A stretch of 64,000 nucleotides of DNA from Loripinus fragilis (Eukaryota > Mollusca > Bivalvia > Lucinida > Lucinidae). The translations under genes were made by a program, and so were the position numbers. Shown one piece after another: positions 42,801 through 54,640 of the stretch. How positions within the stretch are numbered: position 1 is the stretch's first letter; each line of letters starts with the position of its first letter. Under the pieces are notes generated by a model that was given only the letters and a program-made list of their open reading frames with translations, ran no database searches and was not told the DNA's origin. The stretch covers positions 18,159,509-18,223,508 of the forward strand of contig OZ026524.1 in NCBI GenBank assembly GCA_964019695.1, given 5' to 3'.

Positions 42801-43150
42801 GTTCTATAGCCGTTTTCATTTTCAACCCTTACTAATTATTTGGACTGTGGGCAAGAAAACCTATCTTCACAGGTTTGGGAACAAAAAAATGTCGCAGACC
42901 AGCCTGCGTATTCGTGCAGTCTGATCAGCGTTTTGTGATCAAATCAACGCTTGCTACAAGTGATATTTTACTATTCTAGCTAGTCTCCTTAGCTGAGCAG
43001 GCTAGCTATAGTATAGCCCTGAAAACAGATTCTCTCGCGTTTCAGTCCAAATTTATGTTGGTATTATTTGTGAGACCATGCGATTCAATTTACAGAAGTA
43101 CAAGTTCCATATTTGCATGCGAGTTCACAAGATAAAAAAGACATAACTGT

Positions 43151-43280
43151 ATGTATGTATGTATGTATGTATGTATGTATGGATGGATGGATGGATGGAT
43201 GGATGGATGGATGGATGGATGGATGGATGGATGGATGGATGTATGGGGGTGTGCGCGTGCGTGCGTGCGTGCATGGATGG
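43151..43280. repeat. (GTAT)n/(GGAT)n/(GTGC)n microsatellite
   Basis: Perfect GTAT then GGAT tetranucleotides, followed by GTGCGTGC. A 134-codon frame over it (rich in Met-Asp-Gly-Trp) is an artefact. Confidence 0.97.
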
Positions 43281-43724
43281 ATTAGTCTATTCTCTCTCCC
43301 TCACGACGTGGCTGAAATATTGTTGACCGGGACTCTTAGCATCAACGGAATCAATCAATTAGATGGATGGATGTATGTACGGAACACTCTGTACAAACCG
43401 TTTTTGTTTGGATTGATGGATATGCGTATATATGTAAGTACAACTGGTGTTCGAATGGATAAATTTATGTACGGATGTATGTATGTACGGTGTACTCCTG
43501 TTTCTCCCACTTTTTGATTTTTAGGTAAATTTGGGGTGGGAAGAACAGGAATTGTGAATAAGGTGTAAAGGTGTTAATCCATAACCTGAGGACATATAGT
43601 TTATTTCAGTAAAGGTAAACATAAAACAGGTATAAAGCACATACAAGTGATAATAATTGAGCACATCAGATTAAATGTATATACTTACGTTTTGCTATAA
43701 TAATCAAATTCTGACAAACAGTGA

Positions 43725-43795
43725 AGACCAAGATAAAATGTTGCAATATGTGGCATTTTATCAGGGTCTGCACTATTTGTTGAGATAAAACATAC
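43725..43795. repeat. Family B palindrome
   Basis: GTGAAGACCAAGATAAAATG faces CATTTTATCAGGGTCTGCAC. Same layout as 46110-46165, 46785-46850, 47878-47945, 48540-48608 and 62855-62895. Confidence 0.7.
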
Positions 43796-43939
43796 TTATC
43801 ATTGTATCAAACCAGACTTCATTTTTTTCTAATTTCATGCGGTTGCAAACTTGTAGCGCATGAGACTTTGGTATTTATCGCATATGTATGAATTTTAAAA
43901 TGTAGATCTATATATCTACAACCTTATTTACAAGACCGG

Positions 43940-44390
43940 CTGTATAATGGAAACTCTACATTTCTCCTATGTATATGCAGACAGAGACGGCTATGATAAG
44001 TGTATGCGCGCAGGCTCGTTAAAGACTTCCTTGCCCGCTAGATTGTACATCTACATGTATTATATACATAATAATTTTCTAATTTAACCCTGGAATGCAT
44101 GCTGGAAACTCTAATCTTTGTGTAGGCGAGCAGAGACGGTTATGACGAATCTGTGCATGAGGGCAGGTGTGTCTACGACCCCCATGTTTGATAGATTTTG
44201 CATTTGCATAAGTGATCGGCTCTTGCTACAAACTTATTCGTTATAATTTTCTAATTCAACCCTCTGCATAGTGGAAACCGCAATCTTTGTATATGCTTGC
44301 ATAGACGGCTCTGGCGAGTCTGTGCATGTGTACAGGCTTGCCTAAGACTTCATTGCTCGATAATGCAATATAAATTATTCAGTTCATAAT
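43940..44390 (+). repeat. Three degenerate units of about 160 bp
   Basis: GGAAACTCTA(C/A), AGAGACGGCTATGA, and TAATTTTCTAATTTAACCC recur near 43947, 44102 and 44271. Related phrases (GCGAGTCTGTGCAT) occur in the next array. Confidence 0.65.
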
Positions 44391-44659
44391 CATGCAAATA
44401 TGCAGAAGATAGGATGCAGCATCGGCGAACTGTACTACGGTGATCTCTCCAGCTGGAAGTCGCAGTTTCAGAGTGTTGAGTCTGTATACTTCCTTCTCTT
44501 AACGGGGCGCGTTCCTTTAGCTGCATATCGGATTAGGGTTATACTATTCGATGCCTCAACTAGACAGCTGTGTCCCTGCATGTAATCATGAGTTGGAAAT
44601 ACTTGCATTGCTAAGTTACTTTTTAGGAGTCTACAGGAACCTTTTAGAACATGCAAATT

Positions 44660-44975
44660 TTCCTATTTTTTCTCATTGATGCCAGCAGCGAAAGCACAGG
44701 CGAGTCTGTGCATTGGCAAAAACTCGACTGAGCCTTCATTGCTTTAAAATGCGCAAATACCAATTTTCCAGATTTTTTCTCATTGATGCTAGCAGCGAAA
44801 GCTCAGGCGAGTCTGTACATTGGAGCCTTCGTTGTTTTAAAATGCGACAAATACCAAATTTCCCGATTGTTTCTCTCTCGTTTAACGCAAGCAGCGAAAA
44901 CTCAGGCGGGGATGTGCATTGGCATAAGCTCGACTGAGCCTTCTTTTCTTGAAAATGCGATAACCGTGCATTGTG
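44660..44975 (+). repeat. Three tandem units of about 105 bp
   Basis: Units starting TTTTTCTCATTGATGCCAGC, TTTTTCTCATTGATGCTAGC and TTCTCTCTCGTTTAACGCAA each run through AGCGAAAGCTCAGGCGAGTC and CGACTGAGCCTTC. No coding content. From 44976 to 45700 there is no gene; a family A fragment is at 45155-45195. Confidence 0.75.
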
Positions 44976-45699
44976 AGATATTTCAAATAAAACATTGGAA
45001 TATATCAATAAAAGGTAATAAGAACTTATTTTCTGAAAAAGGTTGTTACTGGAAACACACAATCAGAACACCTATTCAGGGCCTGCACTGCTTGCCCCGA
45101 TACAATGATAAAGATTTTAAACCACGGACCCAGAGAACCATAACCAAATCGAATCCTGTTGGGCCTGATCTGGGTCCAAACTGTTTGCAAATGTTAATAG
45201 TTAACAAATAGTTTGATAAATAAAGATTCATAAATTATGAACAGATGAAAGCTTCAGTATCAATTAGTTTAAAGAGTTGATAAGAATTGTTCAAATTAAG
45301 GATTAGTGTTTTAATTAAAAATTAGGATAAACATTAAGGTTAATTATGATTAATCATACTGTCTTGTCCCAATTAAGCTTAAGCAATTAAGCTAATCCCA
45401 AGATTAATGGATTTACTGTGAAGAAGTAAAATAGTTCTGAAACAGACTATACTATACAGGTAAGTTGTCCTAAATTTTGCATAGTAGGAATAACAGGAAT
45501 AAGAATTTCTAAAAGTGGGAGAAACAGGAATAAACCGTATGTACAACTGTTTGCTTGGATGGATGGATATACGGGAGAATGTATTCATGTCCTTGGCTTA
45601 ACTCGTGGTCGGTGGATGTTAAAACGGATTTCTATTAGCTAAAATGTGTTTTTTTTGTGAAACGTCTTTTAACATAATAAAAAAATATAAGAAGGAGAC

Positions 45700-46047
45700 C
45701 TTGTACAAGTCTACATCTGGGTCTGCACTGTCTGTTTAGATAAAAAAAACCACAATGTTCTTGACTATCATATAAAAGCAGAGTTTTCTTATTTTCAGTG
45801 CTTTTATATTTTCTTCAATTCGCATAGCAATTGGTCATTGAACATGCTGGCACCGGTGCATCTGTCTGTCTGTCCATCAGCCCGTACGTACGTACGTACG
45901 TATGTATGCATGCGCTTGCGTATGTACGTCTGTCTGTATGCGTGCAAACATACGTGCGTTTGTATATATGAATTATTGTTTCTAAGTAAACGTTAGCGTG
46001 CATGTGACAGACAGGCAAACGCACGGGTACATGCGTGTTCATTGACT
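45700..46047. repeat. Family B fragment and TACG/TGTC simple repeats
   Basis: TCTGGGTCTGCACTGTCTG near 45717 belongs to family B. Simple-sequence TACGTACGTACGTACGTATG lies at about 45883-45910. Confidence 0.6.
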
Positions 46048-46391
46048 ATGTATCATGTAATCATTAAACCATTTTCATTCTTAATACTACTCAACCGGTA
46101 CACTGGCAAACAGTTAAGACCTTGATGAAATGCCATATAAGACACATTTCATCTGGGTCTGCTCCGTTTGCTAAGATAGAAAAAAATCTTCTTTGATAAA
46201 TATGAAAGCAGGATAAGCCATGTATCATGTAATCATTAAACCATGTTCATTCTTAATACTACTCAACCGGTACACTGGCAAACAGTTAAGACCTTGATGA
46301 AATGCCATACAAGGCATATTTCATTTGGGTCTGCTCCGTTTGCTAAGATAGAAAAAATCTTCTTTGATAAATATAAAAGCAGAATAAGCCA
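46048..46391 (+). repeat. 172-bp tandem duplication containing a family B palindrome
   Basis: Two copies (46048-46219 and 46220-46391) starting ATGTATCATGTAATCATTAA and almost identical throughout. Each contains TTGATGAAATGCCATA facing CATTTCATCTGGGTCTGCTC. The copies differ at only a few positions, so the duplication is recent. Confidence 0.9.
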
Positions 46392-46784
46392 TTTTATTAA
46401 TTAACACGCAGTCATCTGTGTGTCTGTTCGAAGGACCGTTTGTACGCACGTTCGTTCGTATATACATATCAAAGCGCATGCATCTGTCTGTGTGCGAGCG
46501 CACATTCGTGTGTTTGCATCTATGAACTTCCTTGACGAAAGCATGTCTGCACACATGCATACGAACATACATACATACATACATACAAATATACAGACAG
46601 CCGCACGCGTCTACACGCACGTTTGCACACATAGGGACACATGCACGATTACATACAAACATCGAAGTTAGAAAAATCAGGAATGTTCATATTATACATA
46701 CAAACATACATACACACGAATGTACTCTTGCACACAGACGCACGGGAATAACCTTTATGCTAAGAACAGTTTTAAAAAAAACAG

Positions 46785-46850
46785 TGCAGACCCAGATGAA
46801 ATGCCACCATAGTGGTATTTCATCGAGGTATTCGCTGTTTGCCAACACAC
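46785..46850. repeat. Family B palindrome
   Basis: GTGCAGACCCAGATGAAATG faces CATTTCATCGAGGTATTCGC. From 46400 to 46780 the region is rich in GCACACATG-type simple words with no gene. Confidence 0.75.
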
Positions 46851-47151
46851 CCAATTATAAGTAGCAATTTCCTGAATGAAAACAATTTATTTCTTTAGTA
46901 GGAGTCGCCCCCACCCCCCCCCCCCCACCCCATAATGATGACTTGCAATAAATCATAGTTCACATCAAAGGACAGTCTTATCGACTCCATAATTAGGTAT
47001 GGATTAAAACTCTCTCTGTGTGGGGCCTGGAAAGGGGCAATTGGATTAAAACGGATTAATTTAGTGGGCAATAAAATACATGTACTCAATAATGATTTCT
47101 TGTATATTGATCACCATTATTTCAGTTTCCTTCACAATCTACTGAAATGAG

Positions 47152-47154
<3 letters not shown>

Positions 47155-47203
<49 letters not shown>
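47155..47203. repeat. (AAT)n microsatellite
   Basis: About 16 AAT units. Confidence 0.97.
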
Positions 47204-47204
<1 letters not shown>

Positions 47205-47549
47205 TCTTAGTATGCTGGGTAATTTTCATGTAGCGGTTGTCGTCTGCTGACTTTTTTTTTCCAAATTGACCTTTTTTTCAAAAAATGTTAAACAGGCACA
47301 CCAATGTTCTATTAATCCTGCTCTAGGACGAAATTGTTTGCTAAGATTATCAGCAGACGAAAAAAGTTGTTAGCAAAAGAAAAGGTTTAAATTTATGATT
47401 TCACTTTTAACTTTTAACTTTTCACAATTAATGGTGAATTTTCCCGTATACAATTAGCATGGATTATTCCATTTAGTATTTTAGGGTTCATAGTTTGAAT
47501 TTATAAATTTAAATATTTTTCTGTCCCCGAAGATTATTTCTATCTAAGC

Positions 47550-47950
47550 AAACAGTACTGACCAATGTTTCATCTGGGTCTTCACTGTGTGATAAAAAGT
47601 CAATGAACACGCAGGCACACGTGCGTCTGTCTGTCAGATGCAGGTTAACGTACAAACATAAAACATAGGTTAGAATTAAGAAACATTCAGTAATGTTCAT
47701 ATTAAAATACACGCGTACACAAATGTGTACGCACACATTCAGTGAGGCGCACGCGCATAGTACGTATGTTAGGACGGACGAGGGGACGGGTGCGCGGACA
47801 GACATACAGACAAAGTTATTCTGATTTTATATTTCTTCAATTTGCATAGCCAAGAAGTTTGGATTTTTTTTTCTTAGCAAACAGTGCAAAACGAGATGAA
47901 ATGCCGCCTTATGTGGCATTTCATCAGGGTCTGCACTGTTTGCCAAAACA
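47550..47950. repeat. Family B palindromes
   Basis: A partial copy at about 47555-47585 and a full palindrome at 47878-47945 (AGATGAAATGCCGCC facing GGCATTTCATCAGGGTCTGC). Confidence 0.75.
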
Positions 47951-48539
47951 GTATCCAAAATGAAAAGGGTTAAATGATAGATATGATAACAGGTCAATGA
48001 ACGTGCGCCTGTCTTCAAAGGCACACGTCCGTATCGTCTAAATGTGACAGTGGTAATCGCAATAATCCAATTAGTGCAATACCCCAATAAAAGTGCCAAA
48101 GAAGGTCACCCAACACAGGAAGTGAATTGAATAAGACGGGAAAACGACCCTTTGACTAGTTTGGGATGGAGTACCATATTTCTAACAGAGTTTTGCATAG
48201 CGATGAACTTTTGTTGAAAATTACTTTGTATGTATTTTTTTACAATGGGTGTAGCAATACATAACACATAGTCTAAGTGTGCAAATGCACATGAGTGACT
48301 ATGCCTCAAGTTTAAACTCGGACCAAGTATACTGTGTCCTGGGTTTGAATCAAAGGGCCTATCGTTTTAGCCTGGCTCGTGGAGTTGTAACGAAGAAAAT
48401 GATCCTTAGCCCTTTTCAAATCTGACGGATTTTACTATACATATCGATGCAATAAAACATGGATTTGTCCATTTTATATTTTCAGGGGTGACAGGTCAAA
48501 TTATTTTTTTTAATATATTTCTGTCTCATCTGTTATCTT

Positions 48540-48608
48540 AGCAATCAGTGCAGACCCAGATGAAATCAGCATTGTGTTGCATTTCATCTGGGTCTGCACT
48601 GTTTGCCA
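48540..48608. repeat. Family B palindrome, cleanest copy
   Basis: CAGTGCAGACCCAGATGAAA and GCATTTCATCTGGGTCTGCA pair nearly perfectly around a 12-base centre. This copy gives the family consensus. Confidence 0.85.
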
Positions 48609-48742
48609 AAGTTAAAGGGTGAAACGATATGCTGGTCTGAAGTCCGTCGTGGAGAATACAAAAACACACACTTTGCTCGACGGTGGAATTATGAATATAA
48701 CCACACATTCAAACATTATCCGAATGCCTCAAATCAGCATGT

Positions 48743-49822
48743 TAAAGCCCCAGTTACACTGTCACGATTTTTGCCACGGCGTAGCTACGACTCACCCCGA
48801 TTTATCAAGTCGTGATGCATCGGCATGAGTCGTAGCAGCACCGTAGAGAGATCGGCGCGAATCCTAATAGTACCGTGGTGATTCGTGAAGACTCTTGGTG
48901 ATTCGGCAACCTCCACGACTTGGCTACGACGAGTTTAAACCGTTTAAACTCGTCGGGGTGAATCGTGTTCGATTGTGGGCGTGGCCTAAATCGTAGCTCT
49001 ACCGTAGCGGATCGGGATCATTCCTAGTGGCACCGTGGTAGTATTCGTGGTCATTCGTGGGCGTTCGAGGTGAATCGGGTTATCACTGACACAGGATTCT
49101 GGTATAAAAACAGGTATCATTGCTGAAAAATCATTTTCAAAAGTAAATTTGAGTTAGCATCATGGATTATGTCCAGAATTCAAATGGCTAATTTGCAGCT
49201 TGAATTGGATTTGACAGAAATGCCGGACAAGTGAACATGGTACATGTAGTTACACAGGCTGGCTGCCTGTCAGTCTGTCCCTCTTTCGCAGGGGGATCAC
49301 GTTCAGCCAGTCCCAGAGTTGACTCATCATCTGATACAACCAGGCTTGGGACAGGACTGAGTCTAGCCGGTGGGTCAGGTGACTTTTTTTTGATATTGCT
49401 GAAGTTTTTCTTTTTGGCATGACTGGCTTCGTCAAAGGTCGAAGAGATAATGATATTAAGTGTCATAATTTGGCCAACTGTCACATGCCAACCACTAAAT
49501 CGTGCACAAGCGTGGGAAGTCGTGACGCTACCGTAGCGCTACTGGCTTGAATCGTACTAGCACCGTATCGAATCGTGGAGGCATCGTGAGCATTCGTAGC
49601 TCCACCGTGGTGAATCGTAGCGCTGCCGTCTTGAGTCGTAGTGGATCCGTAGATGAATCGTGCAGACACCGTAGGAGCATCGTGAGACATCGTATTGATG
49701 CTGGAATTTCCTTTTTTCCATCCCGACGCATCCCGATGCAACCCGATTTTACCATCTGTCTCAAATCAGGATGAGTCGTGGTGAATCTGGGCTTGAATCG
49801 TGACAGTGTAACTGGGGCTTTA
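48743..49822. mobile_element. 1.08-kb TIR element with TCGTAGC-rich interior
   Basis: A perfect inverted repeat of about 27 bp, beginning TAAAGCCCCAGTTACACTGT at 48743, has its complement ending at 49822; a TA target duplication fits both borders. The interior is dominated by CGTGGTGAATCGTAGC-like words on both strands, and by a perfect palindrome at 48927-48955 (CGACGAGTTTAAAC and its complement). No transposase ORF. Non-autonomous, superfamily uncertain. Confidence 0.85.
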
Positions 49823-50029
49823 CATCGATTTGAATGGCAGTGATTGCTAGTGCACAGACACCTGATGACGCAGGAACATACACATTTCATGTTGTTCCCT
49901 GCACGCTGCCTGCATGTGCGTGGTTGGCAATAAATGCGCATCGATGTCCGAACGCATATCCACATTTCATTTAACTATTATCCTGCTAGTGACGACTGGG
50001 GAACGGGCACCTACACATTTACTCGTGAC

Positions 50030-50185
50030 GACTTTTGTTGTCTGCTGATAACAGTTTGAACCCAGGTCAAGCCTGCCAAAGAATCAGGCCTGATTTGAAA
50101 CCAAACTGTTTGCCACTCTTATAGTATACATCAAACACGTTTTGAACAAAACGTTGGTCCTTATCTAGATCCAAACAATTTGACA
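50030..50185. repeat. Family A palindromic MITE fragment
   Basis: Contains TTGTCTGCTGATAACAG, TTTGAACCCAGGTCAAGCC and CAGGCCTGATTTGAAACC. A further fragment (GACCCAGATCAGACTG) is at about 50399. Confidence 0.75.
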
Positions 50186-50604
50186 CTCTGGTGGTACCCC
50201 TCAAAGACTTTCTGAAAGCGTTTGATTTAGGGAAAATAACAGCAGATACTTATCTCGAAGCAATGTACAGAGTGTATATTGCTTCGAGTACATATCAAAA
50301 GCTTCTAAATTATTCAGCATGCATATAGTTCAACCGTCACACAGTCTGCCAATCTCATCTGCTTATTTATTTTTGGTAGCCTATATTGCAAACATTATGG
50401 ACCCAGATCAGACTGTTCCCATGTGAGCAACCTAAGTAGGGTTTGTGGTTTTGCTTCTATGATGAATGCTAGTATAAAGTGCACTTGGATATATGCAACA
50501 GACGTAAAAAGCAGACAACATTTTCAAGACAAAAGCATGTTGGCGGGATAATGGTTAATGCTAATATGCCTCCATGCACTGAATTTGACGTTCGACTATG
50601 GGCA

Positions 50605-50690
50605 TGTTCTGGGTTGAACCAGTACTAAGCTAGGATTAATGTGTCTTACTCAAGGACACAACGCAGTGACGTCGGTGAGGCTCGAACCCC
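50605..50690 (-). repeat. SINE fragment with GTGTCCTTGAG core
   Basis: On the minus strand GGGGTTCGAGCCTCACC (B box), then GTGTCCTTGAGTAAGACACA and TAATCCTAGCTTAGTACTGG, as in 21097-21291. The A-box half is missing. From 50690 to 51055 no gene is seen. Confidence 0.7.
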
Positions 50691-51056
50691 ACTTTATATA
50701 CAAAGCGGATTCACGTCACCTTGGCAACAGCAGATCGACGTCGATGCAGCGTCAGGTATCAACAGTGCTCTGATATTGTTTACTCAACAGAGTGTAGGGC
50801 AAAATCCCCCGGACAACCCCCCCTTATTTTTGTATAGGTGGACATAATCCCCCTTGAATTTTGCGAAGTGGACATAATCCCCCCCCCATATAAATTTTAC
50901 AACGTGAACATAATCCCCCCTATGAATTTTACAACGATAACAAAAACCCTCTCGGACAGAATATGGATATAGAGACTGAATATAAACATAACCTTCTTAC
51001 TGTTATGCTGCTTCATTGGAGTACATGTAGTTTTTATACCTGCAAAGGAACTTAGG

Positions 51057-52990
51057 GAGGCATATAGTCCGTCCGCCCGTCCGTCCTGCTTTGTGTCTGG
51101 TGCATATCTTCTATATTTTTTAAGGCAGGAATCCCAAATTTGGTGTGTGGATGCATCTTGGGATGGCGGAGTGTCGATTACTACTTTCAGGTCACTGTGA
51201 CCTTGAACTTGACGACCTCTGACCTAGTTCTTAGAAAATTCGTGTCTGGAGCATATTTCTTATATTATTTAAGGTAGGAATCCCAAATTTGGTATGTGTA
51301 CGCATTTTGGGATGAATAAGTGTCGCGTACCGTCCTAGGGTCACTGCGACCTTGACCTCTGACCTAGTTTCTAGAATTGGCATTGAGTCTGGTGCTTATC
51401 CCTTACATTCTTTGAGGTAGGAATTCCAAATTTGGTGTTTGAATACATCTTGGGATGAGTACATCAGAGTGTCGCGTATCATTTTCGGGTCACTATGACC
51501 TTGACCTTGACTCCTGACCTAGTTTTTAGAATAATCTTGTCTGGAGCATATCTCTTGTATTATTTGAGATAGGAATCCCAAATTTGGTGTGTCGTTGCAT
51601 CTTGGGATGGCGGAGTGTCACGTATCATTTTCAGGTCACTGTGACCTTGACAACTGACCTATTTTTTTTAATAATCGTGTCCGAGGCATATCTCTCTTAT
51701 CATTTGAGGTATAATCCCCAAATTTGGTGTGTGCATGCATCTTGGGATGAAAAGTGTAACGTACCATTCTTGGGTCACTGTGACCTTCACCTCTGGCCTA
51801 GTTCAAAGAATTGGCATTGAGTCTGGTGCATATCTCCTATATTCTTTGAGGTAGTAATTACACATTTGGTGTGTGAAAGCATCTTTGGATGGTGGTATGT
51901 CATGTACCAAATATGGGTAACTGTGACCTTGACCTCTGAACTAGTTTTTTAGAATAATCATGTCCGGGGCATATCTCTTGTATTATTTGAGATATGAATC
52001 CCAATTTTGGTGTCTGGGTGCATATTTGGATGGTGGAGTGTCGTGTACTATTCATGGGTTACTGTGACCTTGACATTGACTTTAGACCTTGTCTATAGAA
52101 TTGACATTGAGTCTGGTGCATATCGCTTATATTTTTTGATGTAGTAATTTCAAATTCGGTGTGTGAATGCATTTTTGGACGGCCAAGTGTCACATACCAT
52201 TTTTGGGTCACGGTGACCTTGACCCTGACCTAGTTTTTTAGAATTATCATGTCCGGAGCATTCCTTTTATATAATGCGGTAGTAATCCCAAATTTGGTGC
52301 GTGAATGCATCTTGGGAGGGAGAAGTGTCCCATCCCATTTTCGGGTCACTTTGACCTTGACCTCTGACCGAGTTTCTAGAATCGGCATCAAATTTGGTGC
52401 ATATCTTTGAGGTAGAAATCTCAAAATTTGTGTATGGATGCATCTTGGTATGGAGATACGTCGTGTACCATTTTAGGTCACTTTGACCTTGACCTCTGAC
52501 CTAGATTTTAGAATAATCGTTTCCAACGCATTCCTCCTATATTATTTTAGCTAGGAATCCCATATATGGTGTGTGGTTGCATCTTGGGATGGCAGAGTGT
52601 AATGTACCAAGTTTGGGGTGACTGAGATCTTGACCTTTTTTTCTAAAATTATCAAGGCAGGGGCATATCTCGTATATTATTTTAGGTAGGAATCCCAAAT
52701 TTGGTCTATGGATGCATCTTTGGATGTTGAAATGTCGCGGACTATTTTAGGTCACTTTGACTTTGACCTATGATCTAGTTTCTAGAATAATGACATCTGG
52801 AGCAGCATATACCCTATATCATTTGAGGTAGGAATCCCAAATTTGGTGTGTGGGTTCCTCTTGGGATGGCGGAGTGATGCATAACATTTTGGGCATTTTG
52901 ATAGTGACATTGACTTCGACTCCATTTCTAGGTTTTTGTATCTCAAGCATATCTCCTTCATAACAAATAACTTGCATCAAATGTGTCTTA
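51057..52990 (+). repeat. Minisatellite of about 140 bp with TGACCTTGACCTCTGACCT units
   Basis: About 13 degenerate units. Each has GGCATATCTC..TATT, GGTAGGAATCCCAAATTTGG, GCATCTTGGGATGG, GGTCACTGTGACCTTGACCT and CTGACCTAGTTTCTAGAAT in that order. The conserved TGACCTTGACC box recurs near 51200, 51345, 51495, 51640, 51780, 51925, 52065, 52215, 52350, 52475, 52630, 52755 and 52895. The array starts at GGGAGGCATATAGTCCGTCC. No coding content. Confidence 0.9.
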
Positions 52991-53159
52991 TGCTTGACCA
53001 ATTCCTTCTGGGGCATTCGTCACGTTACTGTGACATTTCTTATTCTATAGTATTTCCTTTACGACAGGGGTAGAGTTGCCACTCCTCCCGAATGGGTACA
53101 GCAAACGTGTTTTTGTTTCTTACTGCATATGCGTAACGTCATTCTTTAAACATGCGCTT

Positions 53160-53800
53160 TAGGTATAACTTTTGGCCAGAGCTTTCATCTATATCCCTTC
53201 TTTTCGAAAGCGCAGGCTCGCCTGAGCCTTTACAACTCCTAATGTGAAAAGTACCAAACGCTCATGATCAAGCTCATAATAGTTGGCCTGAGCCTTCATC
53301 TATATAGCTTCTTTAGAGAAAAAATAAGTACCTTAATGTCAAGCACATGCCCATAAAGTTGGCCTGAGGCTTGAGTTATATTCCTTTTTTATTGAGAGCA
53401 GGGAAGGCTCTTGCGAGACTGTCTGAATGCACAGCCTCGTTTGAGCCTTCATTGCTCGCATATGCGATACGAACCAAGCCCTTGTGAATTGGCCCATAAA
53501 GTTTGGCTTGAGACTTCATCTACATCCATTCTTTAGAGTGCAATAAATCCCCGAATCTCATGAACTGGCCAATAAAGCTTTGCTTGAGTCTTCATCTATA
53601 TCCCTTCTTTAAAGTACGATAAATACCAATCTCTCATGAACTGGCCCATACAGTTTGGCCTGAGTCTTCATATATATCCTTTCATTTTAGTGCGAGCAGC
53701 TAACGCTCTGGCGAGACTGTGCGAATGTGCAGTCTCGTCTGAGCCTTTGGTGCTCGCATATGCGATAAATACCAAAATATCATGAACTGGCGCATACATG
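53160..53800 (+). repeat. Degenerate tandem array (TTTGGCCTGAGTCTTCATCTA units)
   Basis: About six units starting with a GTTTGGCCTGAGxCTTCATC phrase near 53170, 53283, 53358, 53506, 53577 and 53651, with CTCATGAACTGGCCCATA at the unit end. One unit carries the GCTCTGGCGAGACTG phrase also seen near 53410 and 44810. No gene. Confidence 0.7.
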
Positions 53801-54454
53801 TATATACTATAGCACAGTCTTTGGGTGACAAACAACCTCTGTGAACAGTGCCACATGAAAACCTAGAGATTGGTGCGCTTCTCTGCAGTCTAACAGATTT
53901 AATTGAAGTTCGCTTACATGTATCATTGAAATTAGAACTACCTCACCTCATTTGACTCTTCATAGTAAACTCACAGTAAAAGTACAAAATGAAACGAAAG
54001 TCACTTTTATCTGAAAATTATTGATTGTCAAATTTAGATCTTGGATTCTACCACTTACAGGGAATGTCCAATCTAGCATATTCTAAAAGGATGGACCTTT
54101 GCAGAAAATTCTACAACTGCCAAAACAAAGACAAGTGTGCACATTTGTATGCTCCATTTGTATGCTCCAAAACGCACACACGCACAAACCCACGCACGTT
54201 TTCACGTACGCACGCACGGGCGCGCGCACACGCACAAACGCACGTACACTCACACACAAACCAATATGTATTTTGACTGTGTAACACTTATATAAGCAAT
54301 ACAAAATACAGGATTTAGCGTAAGTATTATCATTTTCAATCACACGAAAATATATTATTAAGTGCTTTCTTATAGGTCTATCGTTTTATGCAGTAATAAT
54401 CGCGCTAATTCCTGTATTTTGTATTTGAATGGTGTTTATCATGCCGACCTGATT

Positions 54455-54640
54455 GGAATGAATGGAGCGGAGCTACCTATAGTGGAATGGAACGGAGCGG
54501 AACGATGTGTAAAGGTAAATCAGAGCGGAACTACCGATGAACGCGAACGAAACGCGAACGGACCCACCTATGAACGCGAGCTAAACGGACCTGGACCCGT
54601 TCATTGGTTACTTTGAAGGCTGGCGGTACTGTATTTGTTT
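54455..54640 (+). repeat. GGAATGGAACGGAGCGGAAC repeat
   Basis: Relative of 42035-42215 in inverse orientation, ending in a GAAGGCTGGCGGTACTG phrase. A GCACGCACG-rich simple repeat is at 54170-54245. From 54641 to 55700 I see no gene. Confidence 0.5.

Noticed and set aside
43113..43517. 134-codon ORF with Met-Asp-Gly-Trp repeats
   Set aside because: Translation of the GTAT/GGAT microsatellite.
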